From contig CAYSXI010000002.1 in the NCBI GenBank assembly GCA_964434955.1, positions 44,362 to 108,361 on the forward strand: 64,000 nucleotides of DNA, in the 5' to 3' direction. Both the position numbers and the translations under genes were made by a program. Source of the DNA: JANQLU01 sp964434955 (lineage in GTDB: Bacteria > Planctomycetota > Planctomycetia > Pirellulales > Pirellulaceae). Every line of letters starts with the position of its first letter. The first letter of the stretch is position 1. Below the pieces are notes generated by a model. It was given only the letters and a program-made list of their open reading frames with translations, made no database searches and had not been told where the DNA came from. Shown here piece after piece: positions 16,910 to 26,982 of this stretch.

Positions 16910-17028
16910 GCGTTTTCCTCCGATTCGATGCCGAGCGAAGACTGGTCAATTCACTTAGACATTTTGCCTTCTTTCGAATCATACCCCATTCAAGTGAATA
17001 AGGTTTCGTTTGGCCAAATATGCCTGAA

Positions 17029-18699
17029 TCAAGCTTCTTCAGAAAAAATATCAATGTCTTCGTCGATCGGCTGAGGGTTCTCGGCCTCAATTTCGTCCAG
17101 AACCCGCTGCGGAGCTTCCTCACTTCGAAACTGCAACTCTTTGACGAGAAAAATAAAGTTAAACAGCACAACGATAAAAAGGGTAAACGTGACGGGAGTG
17201 AAAACCGTAGCATCCGCCCAGCTAATGTTGTCCGCAAGGACAGCGCCGACAATCACCGCCCAGCTTGGACTGACCAGGAATGGGGCATCACTCGGGTCGT
17301 AGATTCCGAGGCTGGCTGAGATGACCCAGGGGAAAATCAGAAGGAACATGGAAACCATGACACCAACGACAAGGGTCAAAAGCTGAAACGGAAAATCAAA
17401 AATCTTGCGCAACAGGTAAGCCATGATCCCGATGAGTCCGACATAGATCGTTGCATAGGCGCAGCAGTAGTAAATCGTGGCGTAAAGAGTCGCCAGTGGA
17501 TTCGGACTGCTGATGTCTGGTCCATCGCCGACCGAATAGTCGTATGTTATGACAGCTGCGAAAATCAACCCCGTTCCCCAGAGACTACTCATGGAAAAGA
17601 AAAATCCACGTTGCGGGCCGGGCATGAGCCAAGAGAACAACAGTTTGCCGGCGATCGTTTTCGGCAGAGCTCGTTTCACGCGACGTGACATATCGGCTTG
17701 TTCGCCGACAAAAATCATGCCGAAAAACGTCCAGTGAATGGAGGCGAAAATGAAAAAGACAATCAAGAATGCCGAGTTGGTTAGCTGGGCCATCATGATC
17801 GACCAGCCGATGAAAAGTAACAGTTGAATGACCAGCGCTGCCCGTACACGCGTAGCGCGATTGTCAGTCGCAAAAGTGATATTGCTGACGGCACCCGCCA
17901 GGCAAACCAGCGAATAAGTACCCAAGCCAAGACAGTAGCCGTAAAAGCCCAAAAAACCTGCCGACTCACCCACAAGGACCTCGCGCACGAAGTTCCCCGA
18001 ATCAGACAGGGCTCCGGTCAACGAACCGCCAAGCATCAAAAAGCCAATGCAGCAGAGGATAACAAGGCCAATCAAAAAGATGATCTGGGTCGCTCGATTT
18101 TTTGCACTCGTTGCCAGGAATAATGCGAAACTGATCGTTGCCATTCCAGAAAACAGAATCGTGGCAATGGAGAAGAAGATGTGCGGGATTCCAATCCCGC
18201 GCAGCAGGTACGTGAAGCTTATGCAAGGCGCCAAAACCGACAAATAAATCATCACTTGCAACAGCGCCGAAACGAACTTCCCCGAAACGATCTGGGTTGG
18301 CTTCATCGTCGAAAGCGTTACCAGTTCGAGCGAATTTTCCGACTGCTCCGACACCTGGGACCAGTAAGACCAGACGGGAACGACGACAATCATCGGAAAC
18401 AGCAGGATCCAATTGAAACCAGCGAGGAACATCGTGCTGGAATCGACCGAGCGAATGTCCGGCATCAAAACCAATCCGACCATCGACCAGAAAAAAGCGG
18501 CCAGTAGCATGATCCCGAAGGTGCCGATGAACTGAAAACTCTTCAACGATTGCCGCGACTCTTTGATCAGCAAAGGGTTTAGCCAGCGACTCCATTTTTC
18601 GATGTACAAATCCAGCCGGCCTTCTTTTTCAACGGCCAAGTGGAGTTGGTCTTGTTGGCGATTGGGCTCGTCAACATTTTGTGTGTCAATGGAAGTCAT
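17029..18699 (-). CDS. ABC-2 type exporter permease
   Basis: 556 residues from the ATG at 18699, 6 bp after the ATPase stop; the frame is open further upstream but inside the ATPase gene. About 12 membrane helices are visible. After a charged N-terminus (residues 1-60) the protein has an ABC-2 permease layout with LNPLLIKESRQSLKSF leading into the first helix and a SLELVTLSTMKPTQIVSGK stretch typical of the family's first cytoplasmic loop. It ends in an acidic cytoplasmic tail (EEIEAENPQPIDED). Cargo unknown. Last gene of a four-gene operon that also encodes an exported protein. Confidence 0.85.
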   Translation of the reverse strand: MTSIDTQNVDEPNRQQDQLHLAVEKEGRLDLYIEKWSRWLNPLLIKESRQSLKSFQFIGTFGIMLLAAFFWSMVGLVLMPDIRSVDSSTMFLAGFNWILLFPMIVVVPVWSYWSQVSEQSENSLELVTLSTMKPTQIVSGKFVSALLQVMIYLSVLAPCISFTYLLRGIGIPHIFFSIATILFSGMATISFALFLATSAKNRATQIIFLIGLVILCCIGFLMLGGSLTGALSDSGNFVREVLVGESAGFLGFYGYCLGLGTYSLVCLAGAVSNITFATDNRATRVRAALVIQLLLFIGWSIMMAQLTNSAFLIVFFIFASIHWTFFGMIFVGEQADMSRRVKRALPKTIAGKLLFSWLMPGPQRGFFFSMSSLWGTGLIFAAVITYDYSVGDGPDISSPNPLATLYATIYYCCAYATIYVGLIGIMAYLLRKIFDFPFQLLTLVVGVMVSMFLLIFPWVISASLGIYDPSDAPFLVSPSWAVIVGAVLADNISWADATVFTPVTFTLFIVVLFNFIFLVKELQFRSEEAPQRVLDEIEAENPQPIDEDIDIFSEEA

Positions 18700-18704
18700 A
18701 GTAT

Positions 18705-19673
18705 CTACTGAACGATTCCTTCGGTAACGTGGACAAACACATCCTCGAGACTTTGCTGCTTCGAAGAGAAACTGGCAATTCGAAAATCGTTTTGCACCAT
18801 TTCTTGAATCAAGTCCGCGTGCCACTCCGGATCGGGACGGGTTTGAAAACGGATTTCTCCGAGCATGATGGCGCACTCTTCAACGCCATCTTTTTTCTTG
18901 AGCCATTCCAAGCATGGCCCGGTGTCTCCAACCATCCGGATGCTAACAGAGACCCGATCGGTTTCTTTCGCGCCGCTCCTCTTGTTGCCCATCGACATGA
19001 TTTCTTCGACGGACCCGACAGCGAGAAGTCGCCCGGCTTCGATGATAACCACCCGATGGCACATTTCAGCCAACTCACTGAGAATGTGCGAGCTGATCAA
19101 AACCGACTTGCCCTGCTCAGCCAATTGCGTGATCATTTCGCGAAGCTCAATTCGCGCTCGCGGATCCAACCCGGCCGCCGGCTCATCGAGGACAATCACC
19201 AAAGGATCGTGAATCAGAGCGCGTCCCAGACAAAGCCGCTGCTTCATTCCCTTGGACAAACTGCGAATCGGCTTCTGCGCGAGCGGCCCGAGGTGAGCAA
19301 AATCAATCACTCGCTGAAGTGCCGCGATGCGTTCCTTGCCGTGGAATCCGTAGGCTCGCGCGAAAAAGTCCAGGTACTCTTCGCAATTCATGTGGGGGTA
19401 GGTACCGTAGTTGTCCGGCATAAACCCCAAACGCTTGCGAACCCGGTCGGGATCATCCGTTATTGAAAAACCATCGATGAACGCATCACCGGTGGTTGGC
19501 AAATCCAGCGTTGCAAGAATTCGCATGCTCGTTGTTTTTCCGGCACCGTTAGGTCCGATGAAGCCAACGATTTCACCTTCGCCGACAGAAAACGAAACAT
19601 TCGAAACCGCATTGAGCCGTCCGAAGCTCCGAGTCACGTTTCGCATCTCGATCGCGGGAGAGCTGGCAATCAT
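18705..19673 (-). CDS. ABC-2 exporter ATPase
   Basis: 322 residues. The ATG at 19673 overlaps the stop of the previous gene as ATGA; a GTG two codons earlier is also possible. Walker A is GPNGAGKTT (about 40-48), the signature region SLSKGMKQRL near 138, and Walker B VIVLDEPAAGLD. Residues 230-320 form the accessory C-terminal domain common in drug, sodium or gliding-type exporters. Together with the permease it forms a classical ABC-2 exporter. Confidence 0.92.
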   Translation of the reverse strand: MIASSPAIEMRNVTRSFGRLNAVSNVSFSVGEGEIVGFIGPNGAGKTTSMRILATLDLPTTGDAFIDGFSITDDPDRVRKRLGFMPDNYGTYPHMNCEEYLDFFARAYGFHGKERIAALQRVIDFAHLGPLAQKPIRSLSKGMKQRLCLGRALIHDPLVIVLDEPAAGLDPRARIELREMITQLAEQGKSVLISSHILSELAEMCHRVVIIEAGRLLAVGSVEEIMSMGNKRSGAKETDRVSVSIRMVGDTGPCLEWLKKKDGVEECAIMLGEIRFQTRPDPEWHADLIQEMVQNDFRIASFSSKQQSLEDVFVHVTEGIVQ

Positions 19674-21728
19674 TTCCACACTCCAAACACAACATGCAGT
19701 TGCTTGCGCACCTTCGTTTTCTCGTATCCCGGTTTCACTTCTGAAAAATCTTCCAATATGGCAACGTAACTATTCGGCCGCTTCAAATGGGGAATTCCTG
19801 TTTTCATGCGAAGCCGATTGAAGACTTTGTCGGTCAGAAACTCGGATTCCGAATTTCCGTAGTACATTCCGTATGGACCGTAATAGTCGTAATCGTCTTC
19901 GGATTCGTCGGGACGTAAATCGGCGACAATCCGCCCGAGCTTCGATTCGCAACTCCCAAGGGCATTCTGTTCGGCCGTACCAGCCTCGCCATCACCAATA
20001 TTCTCTGCAAAGTAGTAGTTGTTCTGATCGCGAATCAACAGGTAGCGTATCCGCCCACCGAGCTGATTATCGAATTGAACTTCCTCGGGCGTCACCGAGT
20101 CAATCTTCAGTTGAGCCTTCGTATAGTCGACACGCTGGACATAAAACTGATGCTCGCTTCGAGCCCGTATATCGCCGCCCTCAATTCGATAATTATCTTC
20201 CCCGGTCGAAACGAAGAATCGCCCCGAGTTACGTGACGCGCTGGCTACCGCCTTGGTCTGATAATCAAACGCGTAACCGTTTCGCGGAACACTCGCACCA
20301 AAATATTGATGCCGACTCTGACTCTCGATCTGCCCGGTTCGCTGATCCAGGTAGCTCACACTTTCGACTCGACCATAAAGCCCAAACCCGTCGTTGATCA
20401 TCGCGAACAAAAGAAGTGACAAACAGGTCACGATCGATATCGCTGGAACCGTAAACAACAGCAAATTCAATCGTCGCATTCGCGCCAGCATGATGTAGTT
20501 GACCGGGCCAATGATGATGACGAATAACACAATCATCAGCCGGAACATGATGACCGGAGGTTGCCCGACGCCGGGGATCTGGAACGACTTATAAAAGCTC
20601 ATACGATATTGGCTGCCTTCATCGACGAATTGCGCGCGACCCGCGTTAAGATGCCGGTCGACGGTAAGCCAGTCGTTGTAATTCCATTTTGAAACATCTT
20701 TCTTTGCGATTGCCAGAAAGCCTTTGCCAACCTTGACCAATCCCGCACTTGAACGAAGGTCCTCGATTTTTTCCTTTGCTTGAACATTGGTGCCCCGGGG
20801 CGAGTTCATCGAGTCGGCCGGGGTCAGCGGCTCCAATGCTGAAATCCAATTCTGTTCGCGCAGGATTGCCTGCTCGGTTCGATTCATGGCCAGACTGTCC
20901 CGAATCGTGTCCGCGTCGCCATCGCCATTTTCCAAATCGTAAATCAGGACGGTCCCTCCGGCGCGCATCCAGTCGACCAATGCTGCTTTCTTATCTGGAT
21001 CGCTCGCGACATATTTATTCCAGATCAAATGAGACATCACGATCATTTGATAGTGTGAGACTTCGACCCAATGGTTTGGCAATGATTCGGGAACAATCGG
21101 ATGAATGCAGCTTTGAGGCGCCACCAGGGGAGAAATGGTTTGATTGAATCCGGTATGAAACGCCGGGTAGCTAACATTGCCGGCCGGACTTCGCNNNNNN
21201 NNNNNNNNNNNNNNNNNNNNNNNNNNNNNNNNNCCCTTTCAGTTCGATCCGCGACCAGACGCCAATTTCTTGCTCAGCAACGAAAAGCACCCGTTTTGAA
21301 ACCGTGTTGGAATTGCGCCAAGCCTGAATTCGATCCCAGTAAATTCCGTCGACGTGGCGAACCTTGACATTGATATTCCCGTTGTCGCCAACACAATATC
21401 CGGGTGCCAGGGCTTTCGCTTTTCCGGACGTCTGGCCCGCAGGAATCACCACCGTGGCTTCAACCGAAACGGCATTCGGCTCGTCGCGATAAAAGGCGTT
21501 TGAATTTTCGATTTCAAATTCGATTTCAAACTGCTCGTCATAAGCAGATGGCTTGGGAAGCCTCGAGCGAACCTCGAATTCGATCCAGGCATAGCCGTCC
21601 GAAACCGCGTGCATTTTTGGGAACCGGTACAACAACTCATATTGAGTGACCGAATTTTGTGCCGGAAGACTTGCTGGTGCCAACAAAACCGTAAGGAGAA
21701 AAACGAATGTCCGTCCAAATTTATTCAT
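19670..21728 (-). CDS. Large exported membrane protein of ABC-2 operon, split by assembly gap
   Basis: One gene broken by 39 N. The 5' part runs from the ATG at 21728 with a signal peptide ending in SLPAQ, then a beta-rich domain. The frame enters the gap open. After the gap, the 3' part is open from its first base through SPAGNVSYPAFHTG to the stop at 19670. The halves lie in different phases, so the true missing length is not 39. In the 3' part, LVDWMRAGGTVLIYDLENG resembles a GldG/DUF4350-like domain that lost its catalytic centre, followed by two membrane helices (IVLFVIIIGPVNYIML and LLLFTVPAISIVTCLSLLL) and an outside or inside beta domain. The ATGG-type start overlaps the end of the previous gene (21721-22032). 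The role is unknown; it probably serves the ABC-2 exporter as an accessory subunit. Confidence 0.7.
21195..21233. other. Assembly gap of 39 N inside a gene
   Basis: Run of undetermined bases inside the exported protein gene 19670-21728. The reading phase changes across it, so the 39 is a placeholder rather than the true length. Confidence 0.95.
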
Positions 21729-22032
21729 TCGTGCCCTCCAATCCTTCGCCACGGGCTGAATCCGCAGGAGGCAATGTTCGTGAAGCAACGCCCGCAGGGG
21801 CTTGGCTTGCTCGAACCGGGCCTTGCCGACTGCCACCACCTGCGACCAGGGAAAGAGCACGGCAAAAGGCATAAACCAGCGCGTAAAACAGGAATATTGG
21901 AATCGTCGCAGCGCCCGCCATCGAGATGACTTGAAAAAATTGATTCCCACTCAGAGCGAGCGTGACACAGGCGAAAAAAACCGCGAATCCAATCACGATA
22001 TAGATCACCTGGCGTAAGCTGATTTGTCCCAT
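21721..22032 (-). CDS. Small two-helix membrane protein, first gene of ABC-2 operon
   Basis: 103 residues. Two hydrophobic helices, about 9-29 and 33-57 (VIYIVIGFAVFFACVTLAL; MAGAATIPIFLFYALVYAF), then a Gly/Arg/Ala-rich tail of 40 residues. The stop overlaps the next start (ATGAATAA), so it is coupled to the exported protein. GGCAGG precedes the start. No known family. Confidence 0.7.
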   Translation of the reverse strand: MGQISLRQVIYIVIGFAVFFACVTLALSGNQFFQVISMAGAATIPIFLFYALVYAFCRALSLVAGGGSRQGPVRASQAPAGVASRTLPPADSARGEGLEGTNE

Positions 22033-22410
22033 CGACGCCTGCCTGTTCTTCTCTGAAACTACACCAAAAACCGGTTATTGCTCTTATCGTAACGAATCTT
22101 GATTTTTTTTTCGCGATTCGGCGGCTCAAAATGGTGATTTATTCGCCCCTACAACTTTCGAAGGTGACCTGCAAATCCTTTATCGATGCATGAGTGTGCA
22201 AGTTTAGCCGAGTGCAAATTTCTGCGCAGGATATTTCCCCATAGGAACAGTTTTGCGGTCCATGATTCGGCAAAAGAGCGCTTTTCTAAATTCCTGAGAA
22301 CATTCGCCCTTCATTCAACACAAACTTGTTAACAATTGATTCATTTGGTTTTCAGATCGATTAAATTTTGTTCCCAGCAGTAAAATCGAATCGTTCTTTT
22401 GGGATTCAAG
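22033..22410. other. Divergent intergenic region upstream of gltB
   Basis: 378 bp between the ABC-2 operon (minus) and gltB (plus). It holds a perfect palindrome TTGTTAACAA at 22326-22335, directly before a weak promoter-like pair, and no ORF. It may carry nitrogen control sites, but no regulator-specific motif can be named. Confidence 0.5.
22336..22365 (+). promoter_or_regulatory. Possible gltB promoter
   Basis: TTGATT (22336-22341), an 18 bp spacer, then ATTAAA (22360-22365), 45 bp before the gltB start. The -10 match is poor (3 of 6), so this is tentative. A palindrome directly upstream could be an operator. Confidence 0.25.
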
Positions 22411-25400
22411 ATGAATCAAGGATTGCTTTACAACGAACAACTTGGGAGCGACAGTTGCGGAATCGGATTCATCGCCAATCGCAAAGGAAATTCAGATCGG
22501 CGAATCCTGCCACTCGCCTTGGAATCACTTAAGAACGTGGCGCACCGAGGAGGCGTCAGTGCGGATGGAATGACCTCGGATGGTTCGGGGATTCTCTGCA
22601 ACTTGCCGACGACGTTGGTAACTCGTTGGCTGGAGGAGGCTAGCATCGCGACGGCTGCGGACCGTGTTGCGGTCGCCATGCTCTTTTTGCCGCAAGCTGC
22701 GAACCGGGCTGAACAGGCCATTGAATCAATCACCGGACTCTTGGAACGCGAAGATCTCAACGTCCTTGGTGCCAGAGTCGTCCCAACCAATGACCAGGTG
22801 GTTGGCAGGATTGCCAAACAAACCCTGCCCCAGGTCCAACAACTTTTCATTGAACAACCCGACGGTATCAGCGACCAAGATTTTGAACGTCGGCTCTACC
22901 GCGTCAATCGCCAGCTGGAAAAATGGAGACGCGAATCGGGTTTTGAAGACTTTAGCGCGGTTTCGATGTCGAAACACGTGATCGTCTACAAAGCCCTGGT
23001 CCTGGCCGATAGCCTCGCAAAATTCTACTCCGATCTGAATGACCCGAGATTTGAACTTCGATTCTGCATCTATCATCAGCGTTTCAGCACGAACACCACG
23101 ACGAAATGGGGACTCTGCCAACCCTTCCAGGCGGTTGCCCACAACGGAGAGATCAATACGATCCGCGGCAATCGAAATTGGATGAATGCGAGACAGCCTT
23201 CGCTCGAGCATGAATGTTGGGGAGATTCGATCGAAGACCTTTTCCCAATTACCTGGCACGACGAGTCGGATTCGGCAAGCCTCAACAACGCATTGCAGCT
23301 GCTGCGACTATCAGGAAGAAGTTTGACACACGCGATGTCGATTCTGGTCCCTCCGGCATGGCAATACTCAATCGAGTTGAGCCGGGAAGAGAAGGAGTTC
23401 TTCGATTTCCAGAGTTGCTTCAGTGAACCTTGGGATGGCCCCGCCGCCATCGCTTTCACCGATGGAAAAACCGTTGCAGCGTGCCTGGATCGAAACGGCC
23501 TCCGACCAGCCCGCTACTGCATTACCGACGACGACTTGCTCATCGTAAGCTCCGAATCGGGAGCCGACCGTCATCCGCAAAGCTCGCGTATGGAAAGTGG
23601 GCGTTTGGCACCCGGCCAAATGATTTCACTGAACCTGGAAAGTGGAGAGATTTGCTCCGACCGCCAGATCAAGCAAAGACTTGCCTCGTTGAATCCCTAC
23701 GGCGAATGGCTTCGCAGCAAACGGATGCACTTCACCTCAACGGGAATCGCTCAATCCGATTCCGATTTCGAAATCCCGGATTCTGAACTAGTGCGTCGAC
23801 AAATCGCCGCGGGACTAACCGTCGAAGATCGCGATATCGTGATCGGCTCGATGGTCGACTCCGGCAAAGAGACGACGTTCAGCATGGGCCTCGACACTCC
23901 GCTTGCAGTCCTCAGTCGCCGTCCGCAACTGATCAGTCGTTACTTCAAACAACGCTTTGCCCAGGTCACCAATCCCCCGATCGATTCGATTCGGGAGAAG
24001 ATTGTCATGTCGGTTGCGGCCGGAATCGGGCCGGAAAGAAACCTGCTCGCCGAATCACCCGAGCATTGCAAAATCATTTCGATTGAACACCCCGTTTTGT
24101 TTGAGCACGAACGAGACCAGATCAAATCGTTTGTCGAGTTTCCCAGCACAGTCTTGGAAACCACTTACAAATCCGGCGATTCCGGCTCGCTGGAGAACGC
24201 CATTTCGCATCTTTGTCAGCGTGCGGTGGATGCCGTCAACTCCGGTCACCAGGTCCTGGTACTCTCGGATCAATCAGTTTCCAAAGATCGAATCGCAATC
24301 CCGATGTTGCTCGCAATTGGTGCCGTTCACCATCGACTATGCCAATCGGGTTTGCGAATGCGGACCAGTTTGATTGCCGATACGGCAAGTGTTTGGGGAC
24401 CCCATCAGTACGCATTGCTTTTCGGATTTGGCGCTACCGCTATCTGCCCCTATCTCGCGCTGCGGACGGCAACATCGCTAAAAAAACATTCGGCGATCGT
24501 CTCGCAACGAAACTACCGAGATGCGATTGAAAATGGATTACGGAAAATCATGGCGAAGATGGGAATCTCGGTGCTCAACAGCTACCAGGGTGCCCAAATT
24601 TTCGAGGCAGTCGGACTTGGCTCGGAAATCGTCGAGCGATGTTTCCACGGGACCATTTCCCGCATTGAAGGAATCGGGTTCGACACGTTGCAACGCGATT
24701 ACGAACAGATGCACCGACTTGCCTTTGAAGCATCCGATGAAATCCAGCTGGACCATGAAGGGCGTTACAAACCCAAGAAGGATGGCGTAAGGCATTTGAT
24801 TAACGGGCGAGTCACCAAAGCCCTTCATCAGTTTGTTAAAGGCGAATCGGATTCGTTCGAGGCCTTTTCCCGCCAGACCACGCCGGACGATCCTTATTCA
24901 ATTCGCGACCTTTTCGAGTTCGCAGGTGACCCACCAACGGCTGCCGTCAAGGAAATCGAGCCGATCGAACAGATCCGCGAACGATTCACGACCGCAGCCA
25001 TGAGCCTGGGTGCGATTAGCCCCGAGGCCCATGAAGCCATCGCGATCGCCATGAATGCCGTCGGTGGAAAATCAAATTCGGGCGAAGGCGGAGAAGATCC
25101 AGCAAGAAACACGCCCGATGCGGAAGGAAATGACGCCCGTTCGAGAATCAAACAGATCGCGTCAGGTCGGTTTGGAGTCACGACCGAATACCTGATGAGC
25201 GCGGATGAGATTGAAATCAAAATGGCGCAAGGCGCCAAGCCTGGCGAAGGTGGTCAACTGCCTGGATTCAAAGTCAACGGATTGATTGCAAAACTTCGTC
25301 ATACGGAACCGGGGGTCACTCTGATTAGCCCCCCACCCCATCACGACATCTATTCGATTGAAGACCTCGCGCAGTTGATCCATGACCTGAAATGCGTCAA

Positions 25401-26874
25401 CCCTCGAGCGCTTGTCTGTGTCAAACTTGTCGCCAAATCGGGGGTCGGCAATATCGCCGTTGGAGTCGCGAAAGCAAACGCTGACATCATCTTGATAAGC
25501 GGTCACGAGGGCGGGACGGGTGCGAGTCCCTTAAGTTCGATCAATCACGCCGGCATCCCCTGGGAACTTGGCTTGGCCGAGACCCACCAGGCGCTTGTGC
25601 AAAACCAGTTGCGCGATCGCGTTGTTCTGCGTGCCGACGGCGGTCTGAAAAACGGTCGCGATGTATTGATCGCTGCCATCCTGGGCGCCGATGAATTCAA
25701 CTTCGGAACCATGGCATTAATGAGTCTCGGCTGTGTCTACGTGAAAAAATGCCATTTGAATAATTGTCCGGTTGGCATCGCAACTCAAGATTCCAAATTC
25801 CGCAAGCGCTTCAAGGGCCAGCCGGAACATTTGATTCGCTACATCAACGGGGTCGCAAGCGAGGTTCAGGATCTGCTTCTATCACTTGGAGTAACACATC
25901 TCGAACAAGTCATTGGGCAGACGGACTTGTTGAAAAAGAAAACATTCGACAATCACCACAAAGCCAACCAGGTCTCACTTGGGGCGTTGCTGCAAAAAAT
26001 GGAGTGGAGGTCGAAACCGACGCAAGGAACTGATCGAGAACTGGTTGAATGTTTCGACGACCATTTAATTGGCGATGTCGAAAAGGCGATTCAAACGGGA
26101 GAGCCAACGATCCTTCATCGAGACGTGTTCAATACCGACCGAAACATCGGTTCACGCATTTCGGGAATCATTACGAACCAGGACCTGCCCGAGCCACCCA
26201 ATATCCGCCTTGAGTTAACGGGTTCCGCCGGTCAAAGCTTCGGCGCATTCCTCGTCGATGGAATGAAATTGTCACTTCAGGGCGACGCCAACGATTACGT
26301 TGCCAAATCCATGAGTGGAGGCACCATTGCGATCCGTCCTGCCGCTCAACTGGAATCAAACGCCGACCAACAAGTGATCGTCGGCAACACCTGCGCCTAC
26401 GGTGCGACGGGTGGACAACTTTTTGTGGCAGGAAAGTCTTCAGAACGTTTCGCCATTCGCAACTCGGGACTTGTCGCGGTAGTCGAAGGCTGCGGCGAGC
26501 ATGCATGTGAGTATATGACTCGGGGAACGGTGGTCATTCTGGGCGAGGTCGGCGCCAACCTGGGTGCAGGAATGACGGGCGGCGTGGCTTATGCATTGGA
26601 CGCGAATAATCGCTTGGAGCAACGAATCAATCGAGAGTCGGTCGAGCTTGTAGAATTGGATTCGGACGACGAAACCCAAATCAGGCGACGAATCCGGGCT
26701 CATGCGGATGCCACCGGTAGCCATTTGGCCGAGACCCTACTCGCAAATTGGAATTCGACCAAGCGCCAGTTTAAGAAAATCAAACCGGTTGGGGGAAATG
26801 TAGCCATCGCCCCCCATTTGAGCCTTGCGTCTCAAAACTCAGAGAACGCCGCGGCTACCATTCAGAAATCCTAG
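22411..26874 (+). CDS. gltB: Glutamate synthase, large subunit
   Basis: 1487 residues, the normal length for a bacterial large subunit. The start is the ATG at 22411; the short open frame before it has no start of note. Residues 1-15 are a propeptide; Cys16 (DSCGIGF) becomes the N-terminal nucleophile that releases ammonia from glutamine. The amidotransferase domain covers about 16-400, the central domain to about 750, the FMN-binding synthase domain about 820-1200, and the GXGXG domain about 1240-1440. The 3Fe-4S cluster motif C-x5-C-x4-C (CVYVKKCHLNNCP) lies near residue 1108. The product converts 2-oxoglutarate and glutamine to two glutamate. No small subunit gltD is adjacent. Confidence 0.97.
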   Translation: MNQGLLYNEQLGSDSCGIGFIANRKGNSDRRILPLALESLKNVAHRGGVSADGMTSDGSGILCNLPTTLVTRWLEEASIATAADRVAVAMLFLPQAANRAEQAIESITGLLEREDLNVLGARVVPTNDQVVGRIAKQTLPQVQQLFIEQPDGISDQDFERRLYRVNRQLEKWRRESGFEDFSAVSMSKHVIVYKALVLADSLAKFYSDLNDPRFELRFCIYHQRFSTNTTTKWGLCQPFQAVAHNGEINTIRGNRNWMNARQPSLEHECWGDSIEDLFPITWHDESDSASLNNALQLLRLSGRSLTHAMSILVPPAWQYSIELSREEKEFFDFQSCFSEPWDGPAAIAFTDGKTVAACLDRNGLRPARYCITDDDLLIVSSESGADRHPQSSRMESGRLAPGQMISLNLESGEICSDRQIKQRLASLNPYGEWLRSKRMHFTSTGIAQSDSDFEIPDSELVRRQIAAGLTVEDRDIVIGSMVDSGKETTFSMGLDTPLAVLSRRPQLISRYFKQRFAQVTNPPIDSIREKIVMSVAAGIGPERNLLAESPEHCKIISIEHPVLFEHERDQIKSFVEFPSTVLETTYKSGDSGSLENAISHLCQRAVDAVNSGHQVLVLSDQSVSKDRIAIPMLLAIGAVHHRLCQSGLRMRTSLIADTASVWGPHQYALLFGFGATAICPYLALRTATSLKKHSAIVSQRNYRDAIENGLRKIMAKMGISVLNSYQGAQIFEAVGLGSEIVERCFHGTISRIEGIGFDTLQRDYEQMHRLAFEASDEIQLDHEGRYKPKKDGVRHLINGRVTKALHQFVKGESDSFEAFSRQTTPDDPYSIRDLFEFAGDPPTAAVKEIEPIEQIRERFTTAAMSLGAISPEAHEAIAIAMNAVGGKSNSGEGGEDPARNTPDAEGNDARSRIKQIASGRFGVTTEYLMSADEIEIKMAQGAKPGEGGQLPGFKVNGLIAKLRHTEPGVTLISPPPHHDIYSIEDLAQLIHDLKCVNPRALVCVKLVAKSGVGNIAVGVAKANADIILISGHEGGTGASPLSSINHAGIPWELGLAETHQALVQNQLRDRVVLRADGGLKNGRDVLIAAILGADEFNFGTMALMSLGCVYVKKCHLNNCPVGIATQDSKFRKRFKGQPEHLIRYINGVASEVQDLLLSLGVTHLEQVIGQTDLLKKKTFDNHHKANQVSLGALLQKMEWRSKPTQGTDRELVECFDDHLIGDVEKAIQTGEPTILHRDVFNTDRNIGSRISGIITNQDLPEPPNIRLELTGSAGQSFGAFLVDGMKLSLQGDANDYVAKSMSGGTIAIRPAAQLESNADQQVIVGNTCAYGATGGQLFVAGKSSERFAIRNSGLVAVVEGCGEHACEYMTRGTVVILGEVGANLGAGMTGGVAYALDANNRLEQRINRESVELVELDSDDETQIRRRIRAHADATGSHLAETLLANWNSTKRQFKKIKPVGGNVAIAPHLSLASQNSENAAATIQKS

Positions 26875-26982
26875 CTTACCGACTTCTTGGCAATTTTTTT
26901 TGGTAGGGTTGTCGGGCAATTCTGCGGAACGTTGAGTCCTCCATTAACACCAAATTCCTTTCGTTTGGACATGGAGTACAAA

